Below are positions 54,252 through 63,339 of a stretch of 64,000 nucleotides of DNA, one piece after another (position 1 is the stretch's first letter; every line of letters starts with the position of its first letter). The notes under the pieces are model-generated. The model saw nothing but the letters and a program-made list of their open reading frames with translations. It was not told the origin of the DNA and did not search any database. The position numbers were made by a program, and so were the translations under genes. The stretch is taken from NCBI RefSeq assembly GCF_015710975.1, contig NZ_CP049783.1, positions 4,321,501-4,385,500 on the forward strand, given 5' to 3'. The stretch comes from Paenibacillus polymyxa. GTDB lineage: Bacteria; Bacillota; Bacilli; Paenibacillales; Paenibacillaceae.

Positions 54252-54707
54252 TTAGTAACGTCCTCCACGAGAATCATCTGGTCTACGGCGATTTTTGATA
54301 GCTCGGTAGATACCTACACCAACCATAATCAGAACATAAATAGCTAGAACGTTAACGACCAGACCAAGCAAGCTACCCAATGCACCCATGTTGCCGAACA
54401 ATCCGCCAAAGAGCATACCTGCCAAGCCGCCCAGCATCATACCTTTGAGGAACCCGCCACCGCCACCAAGGAACCCACCGGTTCTGCTTGTGTTGCCCGT
54501 AGTAGCACTAGATTTAGTTCCACTATCAGACTTATTGATGCCGCTGCTGTCATTCGCTTTGCTTGGTGTAGATTGGTATGATTTTGGTCCGGATTTAAAT
54601 CCGCCACCACGCCTTGCATCAGCTGTAGATGGTGCGATCATAGCAATGAGTAGGGTGAAAGCCATCATCAGCATCATCATATTTTTCAAAGTGAATGTCT
54701 TTTTCAT
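54252..54707 (-). CDS. Gly-rich membrane protein (possible Tim44-N-like)
   Basis: 151 residues. N-terminal hydrophobic stretch ending at STADA (possible signal peptide), a Ser/Thr-rich variable part, a Gly-rich stretch (GGGGGFLKGMMLGGLAGMLFGGLFG), then a hydrophobic helix and a basic end (KNRRRPDDSRGG). It resembles the N-terminal part of Tim44-like bacterial proteins, but I am not sure of the family. Next to the YxcD-like gene on the same strand; the pair may be a unit. Confidence 0.75.
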   Translation of the reverse strand: MKKTFTLKNMMMLMMAFTLLIAMIAPSTADARRGGGFKSGPKSYQSTPSKANDSSGINKSDSGTKSSATTGNTSRTGGFLGGGGGFLKGMMLGGLAGMLFGGLFGNMGALGSLLGLVVNVLAIYVLIMVGVGIYRAIKNRRRPDDSRGGRY

Positions 54708-54867
54708 GTAAATATAATCCCCCTTAGTAATTTGTGTTATAGGTCAAACAACCGCTTACCCGTAATACGATATAGCATGGAAAAGGGTTTCAAAGAATTT
54801 TAAATTTTAAAAAAATAAACGATAACGTACATAAATCCCATACACGGATTGATAAAAACGTTCAGCT

Positions 54868-55434
54868 TTAGGGTTTAAGTAAAAACGGATTCGTGTCTGC
54901 TCTGACATCACCGGCAAGCAGCATGCGCAGCACCATTTGGCACCATTCCAGGCCTGCTCTAGCATTTAAAAGCCCTTTTTGCACTAAAATATAGTCACCG
55001 AAATTCTTACTGCCAAAGTGTAAATTTTCTGCGGGAATGTCGTTCAGTATATCCTCTAGATGCTGGATTTTCTGAATAAAATAACGTTTACGTTCTTCCA
55101 GCATACGATTGGCGCTCGTTTTGTCCGTCAACCAGAGACAGAATAATCGAAGGCTTAATTCGTCCCGTGTAACCGGAGCAGCTAACGTTTCCTGAGACCA
55201 TTGCTGAAGCATATGGATTCCCTTGTCGGTAATGGTATACATTTTTTTATCAGGCTTGTCGGATTGCTGAATCCATCGGGAGGCTAGCAGTTCCTTGCTC
55301 TCCATACGGGCCAGTAGCGGATAGATCTGACTGTGCTTGGCCTGCCAAAAAGGCTGTATACGCAGCATCAGATCATAGCCGGAGGATTCCTCTCTGGCGA
55401 GTAGCCCCAACAGACCATACGATAGTAAATTCAT
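54868..55434 (-). CDS. PadR family transcriptional regulator
   Basis: 188 residues. N-terminal winged helix LLGLLAREESSGYDLMLRIQPFWQAKHSQIYPLLARMESKELL, then a long C-terminal helical dimer domain with AGLEWCQMVLR. The frame is open to 55452; ATG 55434 has GGAG nine bases upstream and matches the family start. PadR proteins repress detoxification or efflux genes; no obvious partner is adjacent. Confidence 0.9.
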   Translation of the reverse strand: MNLLSYGLLGLLAREESSGYDLMLRIQPFWQAKHSQIYPLLARMESKELLASRWIQQSDKPDKKMYTITDKGIHMLQQWSQETLAAPVTRDELSLRLFCLWLTDKTSANRMLEERKRYFIQKIQHLEDILNDIPAENLHFGSKNFGDYILVQKGLLNARAGLEWCQMVLRMLLAGDVRADTNPFLLKP

Positions 55435-55618
55435 ATATCTTATCTCCTTCATCCATCTTAGTGACGGTTGTAACAGCTCTGCGGCAGATCATCTGCGGCT
55501 TCATAAAAAGTGTACACTGAAACTGTATGGTTTGACAACTTTCACACTGGTCGTTCACAGGTTAGCCAAAATTAGCTGGGGGCATTCTGTATGTATATGT
55601 GCTTTTTTTCATAGAAAC

Positions 55619-55658
55619 AGGGTAGTTTAAGCACGTATGTACGCGCCTGAACTACCCC
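55619..55658 (-). terminator. Probable terminator after the carbonic anhydrase gene
   Basis: On the minus strand GGGTAGTTCAGG pairs with CTTAAACTACCC imperfectly, followed by TGTTTC. Modest T tail. Confidence 0.5.
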
Positions 55659-55676
55659 GGTAACTAGATATAGTGT

Positions 55677-56240
55677 TTACTGGTTATTCCCATCAACAAC
55701 AAGTGTTAACGCTCCTGTATCTGGATGTATTACCATGCCATGAACGGGCGTATTCGGAGGGAGAAGGGGATGGTTTTTAATAAGCTTCACTGTAGTCTGT
55801 ACCCCTTCTTCAATGTTGTCAAAACCTTTTAACCATTTATTCAGCTTAATACCTGAATTCTCCAATGTACTCAGCACTTCCTGCGAAATTCCGCGATCAA
55901 GCATTTCATTAACCATGTGATCAGCGTTTAATGCAGCCATACCGCATTCATAATGACCTACAACGAGCACTTCGTCTGCTCCCAGCTCGTATAGAGCGAC
56001 TAGCACACTGCGCATTACGCTTCCAAAAGGCTGTGAAATAATTGCACCCGCATTTTTGATGATTTTGACATCACCGTTACGCAGGTTCATGGCTTTGGGG
56101 AGCAACTCCGTTAGCCGCGTATCCATACAGGTTATGATAACCATTTTTTTATTAGGGAACTTGCCTGTTCTATAGGCCTCGTATTCTTTGTTTTCTACGA
56201 AAACACGATTGTACTCTAAAATTTCTTGGATGTGATCCAC
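55677..56240 (-). CDS. Beta-class carbonic anhydrase
   Basis: 187 residues. Zinc ligands in CMDTRL (Cys, Asp) and in GHYECGMAAL (His, Cys), typical for beta carbonic anhydrases. Hydrates CO2 to bicarbonate in the cytoplasm. Divergent from the M32 carboxypeptidase gene. Single-gene unit. Confidence 0.92.
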   Translation of the reverse strand: MDHIQEILEYNRVFVENKEYEAYRTGKFPNKKMVIITCMDTRLTELLPKAMNLRNGDVKIIKNAGAIISQPFGSVMRSVLVALYELGADEVLVVGHYECGMAALNADHMVNEMLDRGISQEVLSTLENSGIKLNKWLKGFDNIEEGVQTTVKLIKNHPLLPPNTPVHGMVIHPDTGALTLVVDGNNQ

Positions 56241-56413
56241 GATTGTTCCCTCCAGATTCTAATAAAGTTTAATATGTACCGCCCAACGTTTGATCCAGGT
56301 ATTAGGAGCTGGTCGTACATGTTGTGTGTTGATTATACTTTTTAATATAATTATCATCAAGTATAGGTATCTAAAAATTTTAACCATTTTAAGTTAAAGA
56401 GGTGTCTCTAATT

Positions 56414-57930
56414 ATGGAGCAACAAACGTTGGATCAATGGACGGCTTTAAAGGAAATTGCACACAAAGTCAGTGGTTACGGCGAAGCAGTCGGCTTGCTG
56501 CACTGGGATTTACGGACAGGCGCTCCACGCAAGGGCGTTGACATCCGGTCGGAGACGTTGGGCATGCTGTCCACGGAAATGTTCAAGCTAATGATCTCGG
56601 ATGAGATGGGACAGTTGCTGCAATTTTTTGCCGCAGAAGATAGGCTGGAGCAACTGGAAGACAATGATCGCAGACTGGTAGAGGAATGTCGCAAAAATTA
56701 TGACCTGAATCGTTCGGTTCCGGCAGACCGCTACCGGGAGTATAGCATTTTAGCGGCTCAGGCGGAAAGCAAGTGGGAGGAAGCAAAGGAACATAGCGAC
56801 TTTGCCGGATTCGAACCGTACTTGTCTAAAATCGTAGACATGAAGCGCGAGTTTATCGGTTACTGGGGGGTTAAGGATACAGAGTACGACACACTTTTGG
56901 ATCAATATGAGCCAGGGATGACGGTTGAAAAGCTGGATGCGGTTTTTGATCGTCTCAAAAAGCGCCTTGTACCCCTATTGTCTAAAATTCAGGCTTCACC
57001 CAATCAGCCGGATAAAAGCTTTTTAGACGGTGTATTTGATGTAAAGCAGCAGGAAAAGTTCAGTCTGTTCATTTTAGGTCAGATGGGTTATGACTTTGAC
57101 GCAGGTCGTTTGGATGAGAGTGTGCATCCATTTGCGACAGGGTTAAATCCAGGTGATGTGCGTATAACAACACATTATTTGCAAGATGATGTAACCAGTG
57201 CTATTTTCAGCTCCCTGCATGAAGGAGGGCATGCACTGTACGAACAAAATATTGCTCCTGAGCTAGCAGGATCACTACTGTCCGGAGGAACCTCTATGGG
57301 GATACATGAATCCCAGTCCCGCTTGTGGGAAAATAAAATCGGACGCAGTCGTGCTTTCTGGGATCGGTATTACGATGATCTGCAAAAGCATTTTCCTGAT
57401 CGTTTGGCGAAGGTCACGGCTGAGCAATTTTACCGGGCAGTCAACCGCGTGGAAAATTCATTGATTCGTATTGAAGCGGATGAGCTGACATATAATTTAC
57501 ATATTATTGTCCGCTATGAAATTGAGAAAATGCTGTTTAATGAAAAGCTGGATGTAAAGCGTCTCCCTGAGGTATGGAATGCAAAATATAAAGAATACCT
57601 GGGACTTCTTCCCCGAGCGATGGACTGGGCGTACTTCAAGACGTTCACTGGTCCGGTGGTGACTTTGGCTATTTTGCTTCTTACTCGCTTGGCAATATGT
57701 ATGCAGCGCAAATTTTGGCGACTCTGCGCAAAGAGCTGCCGAACCTGGATGAGCTGATTGCTGCTGGTGAGCTGGAGCCGATTAAGCAATGGCTGACTGA
57801 ACGGATTTACCGTTACGGCAAGAGTCGGACGCCGTCTGAGTTGATTGTAGCCATTACAGGTGAGGATCTGAATCCCGATTATCTCGCCGACTATCTGGAA
57901 GAGAAATATACATCCATATACAAGCTGTGA
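56414..57930 (+). CDS. M32 family metallocarboxypeptidase, split by one frameshift near 57628-57632
   Basis: HEGGHALYEQN (zinc HExxH), HESQSRLWENKIGRSRAFW, and NLHIIVRYEIEKMLF are typical of M32 (Taq type). The written frame loses sense after PRAMDW and stops at 57757. The neighbouring frame reads VHWSGGDFGYFASY, then LGNMYAAQ, the missing family C-terminus, to TGA 57930. Adding one G to GGG in GACTGGGCG gives DWGVLQDVHWSGGDF and one 505-residue protein, the normal M32 length. Start ATG 56414 follows AGAGGTG; a GTG at 56402 is an alternative. Cytoplasmic; removes C-terminal residues from peptides. Confidence 0.9.
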
Positions 57931-57957
57931 TTTAGAAGTTGTTATATAATCACACAC

Positions 57958-57993
57958 AAAAACCCCGCGTTCTTAGGCAAATGCGGGGTTTTT
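57958..57993 (+). terminator. Terminator after the M32 carboxypeptidase gene
   Basis: AAAAACCCCGC pairs with GCGGGGTTTTT around a 14-base loop; A-run on the left, T-run on the right. Confidence 0.85.
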
Positions 57994-58073
57994 GTATGCG
58001 ATTAACCATTATATCGACAGCCGCATAACAATATATGAAGTCAACGATGCAAAAAGGTGGGGAGGGAACAAGG

Positions 58074-59162
58074 ATGAAAAACGGCACTCGTTTCAAAGCA
58101 GTGGTGGCTGCGGCACTACTCGGATTACTGTTGCTCAGTGGGTGTGCCCCCAAAGGGGAGCAAACGATTGAGATCAGACTTGGCGAGGTAGCCCGTACGG
58201 TCTTTTATGCGCCGCAGTATGTAGCCTTGAGCCAGGGGATGTTTGCTCAGGAGGGACTGGATGTTCAGCTGGCTACGATCCCTGGGGGAGACAAGGCGAT
58301 GACGGCGTTGTTGTCCAATCAGGCGGATATCGCGCTGATCGGCGCAGAAACATCTATTTATGTGTATCAGCAAGGAGCAGAGGACCCTATCATTAATTTC
58401 GCCCAGCTGACACAGAAGGACGGAACCTTTTTGTTTGCTCGGCAAACGCAGGATAGCTTTGACTGGGAAAAGCTGAAACAACAAAATTTTCTGGGACAAC
58501 GCAAGGGCGGAATGCCACAAATGTCACTTGAATTTACGCTTCGCAAACACGGCATTGATCCTCATAAGGATCTGAAGCTGATTCAAAATATTGATTTTGC
58601 CAATGTCGCCTCTGCTTTTGGCTCAGGTACAGGGGATTACGTACAGCTGTTTGAGCCACAGGCATCTATTTTTGAAAAGGAAGGTCGGGGGAGGGTAGTT
58701 GCCTCCATCGGCGTAGAGAGTGGCGAGTTGCCATATACGGTATATATGGCGAAGCAAAGCTATCTAAACACCAATAGCGAGGCCGCTCAGAAATTTACAA
58801 ATGCCATATATCGGGCACAAGAGTGGATTGCTGCGCATTCACCTGAACAGATCGCCGAAGCGATTACACCCTATTTTAAAGATACAGAATTAGCCGTCTT
58901 GACGAGTAGTATCAAGCGCTACAAGGAACAGAGTACCTATGCTATGAACCCGATGATTGAGGAAAAGGAATGGAAGAATTTACAGGATGTCATGGCCTCG
59001 GCAGGTGAGCTGAAAAGCCCTGTTGCACTAGATAAGCTGGTCAACTCAAGCTTTGCAAAACAGGCGATCTCCTCCAACTCTATCGGGAATACTGAGACAG
59101 ATGTGAAAAAGAGCGCAACTGAAGCTACGGATACAGCTGTCGATGCTGGAGGTTCACCATGA
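58074..59162 (+). CDS. ABC importer substrate-binding lipoprotein (NMT1/SsuA-type)
   Basis: 362 residues. Lipobox LLSGC about residue 24, then an SsuA/ThiY/TauA-like binding fold (VARTVFYAPQYVALSQGMF, LEVQLATIPGGDKAMTALLSNQADIALIG-like). ATG 58074 with GGGAGGG seven bases upstream is chosen over ATG 58035. Overlaps the ATPase start by four bases. Substrate could be a sulfonate, nitrate or a thiamin precursor; I found no THI-box upstream, which slightly disfavours the last. Confidence 0.87.
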   Translation: MKNGTRFKAVVAAALLGLLLLSGCAPKGEQTIEIRLGEVARTVFYAPQYVALSQGMFAQEGLDVQLATIPGGDKAMTALLSNQADIALIGAETSIYVYQQGAEDPIINFAQLTQKDGTFLFARQTQDSFDWEKLKQQNFLGQRKGGMPQMSLEFTLRKHGIDPHKDLKLIQNIDFANVASAFGSGTGDYVQLFEPQASIFEKEGRGRVVASIGVESGELPYTVYMAKQSYLNTNSEAAQKFTNAIYRAQEWIAAHSPEQIAEAITPYFKDTELAVLTSSIKRYKEQSTYAMNPMIEEKEWKNLQDVMASAGELKSPVALDKLVNSSFAKQAISSNSIGNTETDVKKSATEATDTAVDAGGSP

Positions 59163-59971
59163 TGGAAGAACAGAGTGGTCTCACTGCGGATGTGACGATC
59201 CCGATGGTGAGAATGGAGCAAGTGACCCATGTGTATGTAACAGATCGGGAAGCTTCACTTGCGGTTGAGAATATCGATTTTTCCGTAAATACAGGGGAGT
59301 TTGTCAGTTTAGTCGGTCCAAGCGGCTGTGGCAAAACGACGATCCTGTCTATGATCGCCGGGCTGCTGCGTCCAGCGGCAGGTCAAGTTATGCTGCAAGG
59401 TCAGCCGGTAAGTGGCCCGAGCCCTGAGGTCGGTTACATGTTGCAGCAGGATTATCTCTTCCCGTGGCGGACGATCATGGATAACGCATTGTTAGGTCTG
59501 GAACTAAGCAACAGAGTAGATGAAGCTGCGCGTGAGCGTACACGGTTATTGCTGGAAGGCATGGGTCTGGGAGGAAAGGAGCATTTGCATCCATCCCAGT
59601 TGTCTGGAGGAATGCGCCAGCGTGTGGCGCTGGTACGGACGCTGGCGACTAATCCGGGACTGCTGCTGCTGGATGAGCCGTTCTCCGCGCTGGATTATCA
59701 AACCAAGCTACAGCTGGAGGACCTTGTTGTGCAAACCTTGCGGGAGCGAGAGAAAACGGCGATTTTAGTCACGCACGATTTGGCCGAGGCGATTGCAGTC
59801 AGCGACCGGGTTATAGTGATGGGGCGAAATCCTGGTCATATTCGGCGTACCTTTGAAATTCCGGATTCCATCCGGGAAGCCCAGCCTTTTTATGCACGCG
59901 AGCAGCCGGGCTTTAATGAGCTTTTTCATGAGATATGGGGGGAACTGGAGGCTTCGGGAGCAAAGGAGTGA
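59159..59971 (+). CDS. ABC importer ATP-binding protein (SsuB/TauB-type)
   Basis: 270 residues. Walker A GPSGCGKTT, Q-loop VGYMLQQDYLFPW, signature LSGGMRQRVALVRTL, Walker B LLLLDEPFSALD, H-loop VTHDLAEA. The PFSALD and LFPWRT motifs are typical of SsuB/TauB/NrtD proteins. Works with the binding protein and permease on both sides. Confidence 0.93.
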   Translation: MMEEQSGLTADVTIPMVRMEQVTHVYVTDREASLAVENIDFSVNTGEFVSLVGPSGCGKTTILSMIAGLLRPAAGQVMLQGQPVSGPSPEVGYMLQQDYLFPWRTIMDNALLGLELSNRVDEAARERTRLLLEGMGLGGKEHLHPSQLSGGMRQRVALVRTLATNPGLLLLDEPFSALDYQTKLQLEDLVVQTLREREKTAILVTHDLAEAIAVSDRVIVMGRNPGHIRRTFEIPDSIREAQPFYAREQPGFNELFHEIWGELEASGAKE

Positions 59972-59979
59972 GTTAACGT

Positions 59980-60813
59980 ATGAAGAACGAAGCTGAACAG
60001 CTTGAGCAACGATGGATTCAAGGACTGCATCAGACGTATTTGCGTAATAGGCGTTTGCAAAAGTGGTTAGTAACAGGTGTGCAGACAGCTATTTTGCTGC
60101 TTTTATTTGTATTGTGGGAAATTGCAGGTCGTTTGAAGTGGATTGATGTACTGTTGTTTAGCTACCCTAGCAAAATTTTCACTCAAATTGGCAAGGATGC
60201 GGTCAGCGGTGAATTATGGGGGCATGTAGGTGTCACTGTTGGAGAGACAATGGCTGGTTTTTTGCTAGGCACACTGCTCGGTACACTGCTGGCGGTACTT
60301 ATTTGGTGGTCGCCGTTTTTGTCGAGGGTGCTTGACCCGTATATGGTCGTGTTTAACAGTATGCCCAAGGTAGCGCTGGGTCCGATTTTTATCGTCATGT
60401 TTGGGGCAGGTTTTACCGCAATTCTGATGACGACCCTCTCCATTACGGTTATCATTACGACACTAGTGGTGTACAACAGCTTTCAGGAAGTCGATTCGAA
60501 TTTGATCAAAGTGGTTCGCACGTTTGGGGGATCACGCCGTGATACGTTTCAAAAGGTAATTTTGCCCGCATCCTTTCCCGCAATTGTCTCTACGCTAAAA
60601 GTGAATGTCGGCATGGCGTGGGTTGGAGTGATTGTGGGTGAATTTTTGGTAGCTAAAAACGGCTTAGGCTATTTGATTATTTATGGTTTTCAGGTATTCA
60701 ATTTCACGCTGGTCATGTCCAGTTTGTTGATCATTGCTGTCGTAGCTACACTGATGTATCAGGCAGTCGTGTATGTGGAGCACCGCCTGCTTTCGGGTCG
60801 CCCTCATCGGTAA
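59980..60813 (+). CDS. ABC importer permease (SsuC/TauC-type)
   Basis: 277 residues with six predicted helices. EAA loop near VVRTFGGSRRDTFQKVILPASFPAIVSTLK. Starts nine bases after the ATPase stop. Completes a binding protein-ATPase-permease importer in the gene order used by YtlA-C-D-like systems. Confidence 0.92.
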   Translation: MKNEAEQLEQRWIQGLHQTYLRNRRLQKWLVTGVQTAILLLLFVLWEIAGRLKWIDVLLFSYPSKIFTQIGKDAVSGELWGHVGVTVGETMAGFLLGTLLGTLLAVLIWWSPFLSRVLDPYMVVFNSMPKVALGPIFIVMFGAGFTAILMTTLSITVIITTLVVYNSFQEVDSNLIKVVRTFGGSRRDTFQKVILPASFPAIVSTLKVNVGMAWVGVIVGEFLVAKNGLGYLIIYGFQVFNFTLVMSSLLIIAVVATLMYQAVVYVEHRLLSGRPHR

Positions 60814-60930
60814 TTATTAAATTTCTGAATATTTGTGTAAAACGTGAAAATAAAGTACCATGAAAATGAAATACTTAATATTTATGAAAATTAGAAAACA
60901 GATTTCATCTAGAGGGGACAGAATTTTTTC

Positions 60931-61887
60931 ATGGGCTTTCGTACGATTAAAACGGCTATTGCCGCATTAATGGCCGTACTTATTGCGGAGGGAGTAGGCA
61001 TTCACGGAGCCACCTCGGCAGGGCTTTTAGCAATTTTGGGGGTGGATGTCACACGCAAGAGAAGTCTCCGTACCATTTCGGCTAGATTTTTTGCATCCGT
61101 CGTGGGACTTCTTTTTGCTTGTGTTTTGTTTGTGGTATTCGGATTCCATGATTGGGTACTTGCATTATATATTTTAACGGCGTTTCCGGTCATTGTACGG
61201 GTAGGCTTTAAGGAAGGCATTGTCACGGGTTCAGTCGTCGTTTTCCGAGTATTCAGCGGCGGTGTGATTGATATGGAGGTTCTGCTGACCCAGCTGGCTC
61301 TGCTGGTGATTGGACTGGGTTCTGCGATGGTTGTCAATTTAGCTTATATGCCGCGTTCTGATAATACAATGCAACAAATCCGGCAGGAGGTGGATCGGAC
61401 ATTTTCTGTTATTTTCAGAAATATGGCCAACACGCTGCGTAGTCCGGCATACATATGGGATGGTAAGGAAGTTATTGAAGCGGACAGCGTAATCACCAAA
61501 GGGGTCACTGAGGCGGGGCGTTCATTGGAAAATCAAATGCTTCGTCCCCAAGAGGGCTGGAATGTGTATTTTTATATGCGCAAAGAACAGCTGGATTCGA
61601 TTCAAAACATGATGCAGTTGATCGCACAAATGTATCAGCACATGCCGCAGGCCAAGCTTCTGGCCGAGCTGTTCGACCAGCTTAGCAACGACGTTTTGGC
61701 TGGACATTATACGGGGCAGACTGAGAAGCTGTTAGAGCAGGTTCGTGAAGAATTTAAAGCGATGGAGCTTCCTGCCACACGGGAGGAATTTGAGATCCGT
61801 TCGGCATTATTGCAGCTTACACATGAGCTTCATCAGTATTTGAAAATCGCTAAAAAGGACAAGGCCCCTACTCCAGTGAAAAATTAG
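60931..61887 (+). CDS. Aromatic acid exporter family protein (DUF939/ArAE_1)
   Basis: 318 residues. Four hydrophobic segments in the first 140 residues (starting MGFRTIKTAIAALMAVLIAEG), then a helical cytoplasmic part (ArAE_1_C-like) ending in a basic tail. Family members such as YqjA are thought to export aromatic acids; no direct evidence here. AGAGGGG before ATG. Ends in a terminator shared with the convergent permease. Confidence 0.88.
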   Translation: MGFRTIKTAIAALMAVLIAEGVGIHGATSAGLLAILGVDVTRKRSLRTISARFFASVVGLLFACVLFVVFGFHDWVLALYILTAFPVIVRVGFKEGIVTGSVVVFRVFSGGVIDMEVLLTQLALLVIGLGSAMVVNLAYMPRSDNTMQQIRQEVDRTFSVIFRNMANTLRSPAYIWDGKEVIEADSVITKGVTEAGRSLENQMLRPQEGWNVYFYMRKEQLDSIQNMMQLIAQMYQHMPQAKLLAELFDQLSNDVLAGHYTGQTEKLLEQVREEFKAMELPATREEFEIRSALLQLTHELHQYLKIAKKDKAPTPVKN

Positions 61888-61902
61888 AGTAAGGACCTGA
61901 GC

Positions 61903-61933
61903 GGCTACTATCCATGACGGACAGTAGCCTTTT
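61903..61933 (+). terminator. Terminator overlapping the end of the convergent amino acid permease
   Basis: GGCTACT pairs with AGTAGCC, followed by TTTTC. The stem overlaps the last codons of the minus-strand gene at 61908-63224. Confidence 0.7.
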
Positions 61934-63224
61934 CTTGTTCGGTAATGGCAGAACCTGGGTGAGTGAAAGTTCGTTTATGCCGAATTCGATCTGTGATCCA
62001 TAAGACAGCGGTGATCAGGCAAGGGTAAAGCATGGCCCACCCGACAAAGGGGAAAACAACTGCCGTGGAGATGAAGGAAATCCAACTAATGGAAACTCCC
62101 CAACGACTCCCGCGTAGGAGCTTGATTCCTGCTGCACAACCCCCTAGATAGGTCAGAATGAAGGTAGCGTTCGGCAATTGGATCAGGTTGGTGAGTGAAA
62201 CAGCACCGCTACTGTACAACACCATAATGATCACGAAGCAGACGCTAAGAAAAGCGATGCCCCCGATGGGGGTATGGAAGCGTTGGGATAACACGCCCAT
62301 CCAGCGAAAGGCCTGTCCTTGTCGAGATAAAGCATAAGCGACTCGTGAAGCGGCACCCACGTAAGCAATAATAGTAGCGGTGCAAATAAAGATCCCCGTC
62401 AAGCCCGCAATGATCGCACCCCATGGCCCGATAGCCCGACTAATCACCCATATGAGCGAAGCATCCGAACCTCCTGCAAGGTAACTTTGTGTGCCTACCG
62501 TAGCAAGCGCAGTAAGGAAATAAAGCAAACCCACAATGACGGCTGCAATGGTCACACCTCTAACGGCAGACCGCTCGGGATTGGTAAATTCCTCTGACAT
62601 ATGGGACACAGCCTCCCAGCCGATAAAGCACCAGAACAGAATCGCAGCTGCTTGGCCGACAGAAAGCCAGCCATGTGGAACAAACGGCGTGAAGTGAACA
62701 GTTTTCATCTGAGGGAGTGCTGCGGCAATAGCGAATATCAGGACGGCAACGATGGCTATAACGACGGCAATCTGAATACGTCCGGCAACCTTCATACCAA
62801 TCCAGTTGATGACCAGGCCCACCGCCAGCATGGCAGCGGCCAACAGTATGCGGCTTTCCTCTCCCCAGCCCATAGCTGCGGTCATATAGCCGGCTCCGGT
62901 AAGTGCGGCAACAGGGGCCCCAATTGGAACCGACATGAGAAAAAACCACCCGATATAAGCACCAGCACGTGGGGAAAAGGCCAACGTCACAAAATGCGAT
63001 ACCCCTCCCGCATTTGGGAATTTCGCGGATAGAAGTCCCATGGAAAGCGCCATTGGCAGAATGAGCAGGGTCATGAATCCCCATGCCAGCAACGATGCTG
63101 GACCCGCCATTTGGGCGGCAAGACCCGGCACAATCAATACCCCCGAACCCAATACAGCTCCGATATAGAGCGCAATGGCCTGTGGAAGACCAATAGTGGA
63201 TTGAAGCTTATTTTCATTCGTCAT
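61908..63224 (-). CDS. APC family amino acid transporter (YjeH-like)
   Basis: 438 residues with about 12 predicted helices. LGSGVLIVPGLAAQMAGPASL and SAKFPNAGGVSHFV, with a similar phrasing to E. coli YjeH, an exporter of methionine and branched-chain amino acids. Export rather than import is inferred from this likeness. It is divergent from a LysR gene that probably controls it, as with other amino acid exporters of the LysE/YjeH sort. Start ATG 63224, ribosome site AAAGAAGG-like. Confidence 0.9.
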   Translation of the reverse strand: MTNENKLQSTIGLPQAIALYIGAVLGSGVLIVPGLAAQMAGPASLLAWGFMTLLILPMALSMGLLSAKFPNAGGVSHFVTLAFSPRAGAYIGWFFLMSVPIGAPVAALTGAGYMTAAMGWGEESRILLAAAMLAVGLVINWIGMKVAGRIQIAVVIAIVAVLIFAIAAALPQMKTVHFTPFVPHGWLSVGQAAAILFWCFIGWEAVSHMSEEFTNPERSAVRGVTIAAVIVGLLYFLTALATVGTQSYLAGGSDASLIWVISRAIGPWGAIIAGLTGIFICTATIIAYVGAASRVAYALSRQGQAFRWMGVLSQRFHTPIGGIAFLSVCFVIIMVLYSSGAVSLTNLIQLPNATFILTYLGGCAAGIKLLRGSRWGVSISWISFISTAVVFPFVGWAMLYPCLITAVLWITDRIRHKRTFTHPGSAITEQEKATVRHG

Positions 63225-63267
63225 GCAGAAAAGCCTTCTTTCTCTTGTTATTTTCTCCAGCTTATCA

Positions 63268-63320
63268 GATAATCAATCTATCGGAAAAACGGAATATTAC
63301 GATTGCTTGCATCGGAAAAA
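63268..63320. promoter_or_regulatory. LysR-type operator region in the divergent promoter
   Basis: GATA-N7-TATC (63268-63282) is a LysR-type T-N11-A dyad, overlapping the first of two direct repeats ATCGGAAAAA (63280-63289 and 63311-63320, 31 bp apart, three helical turns). Confidence 0.5.
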
Positions 63321-63339
63321 TCGATTGAAGGAGCGGATT

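Noticed and set aside
58020..58073. Thiamin riboswitch ahead of the SsuA-like gene
   Set aside because: No THI-box motif; only the terminator of the upstream gene is present.
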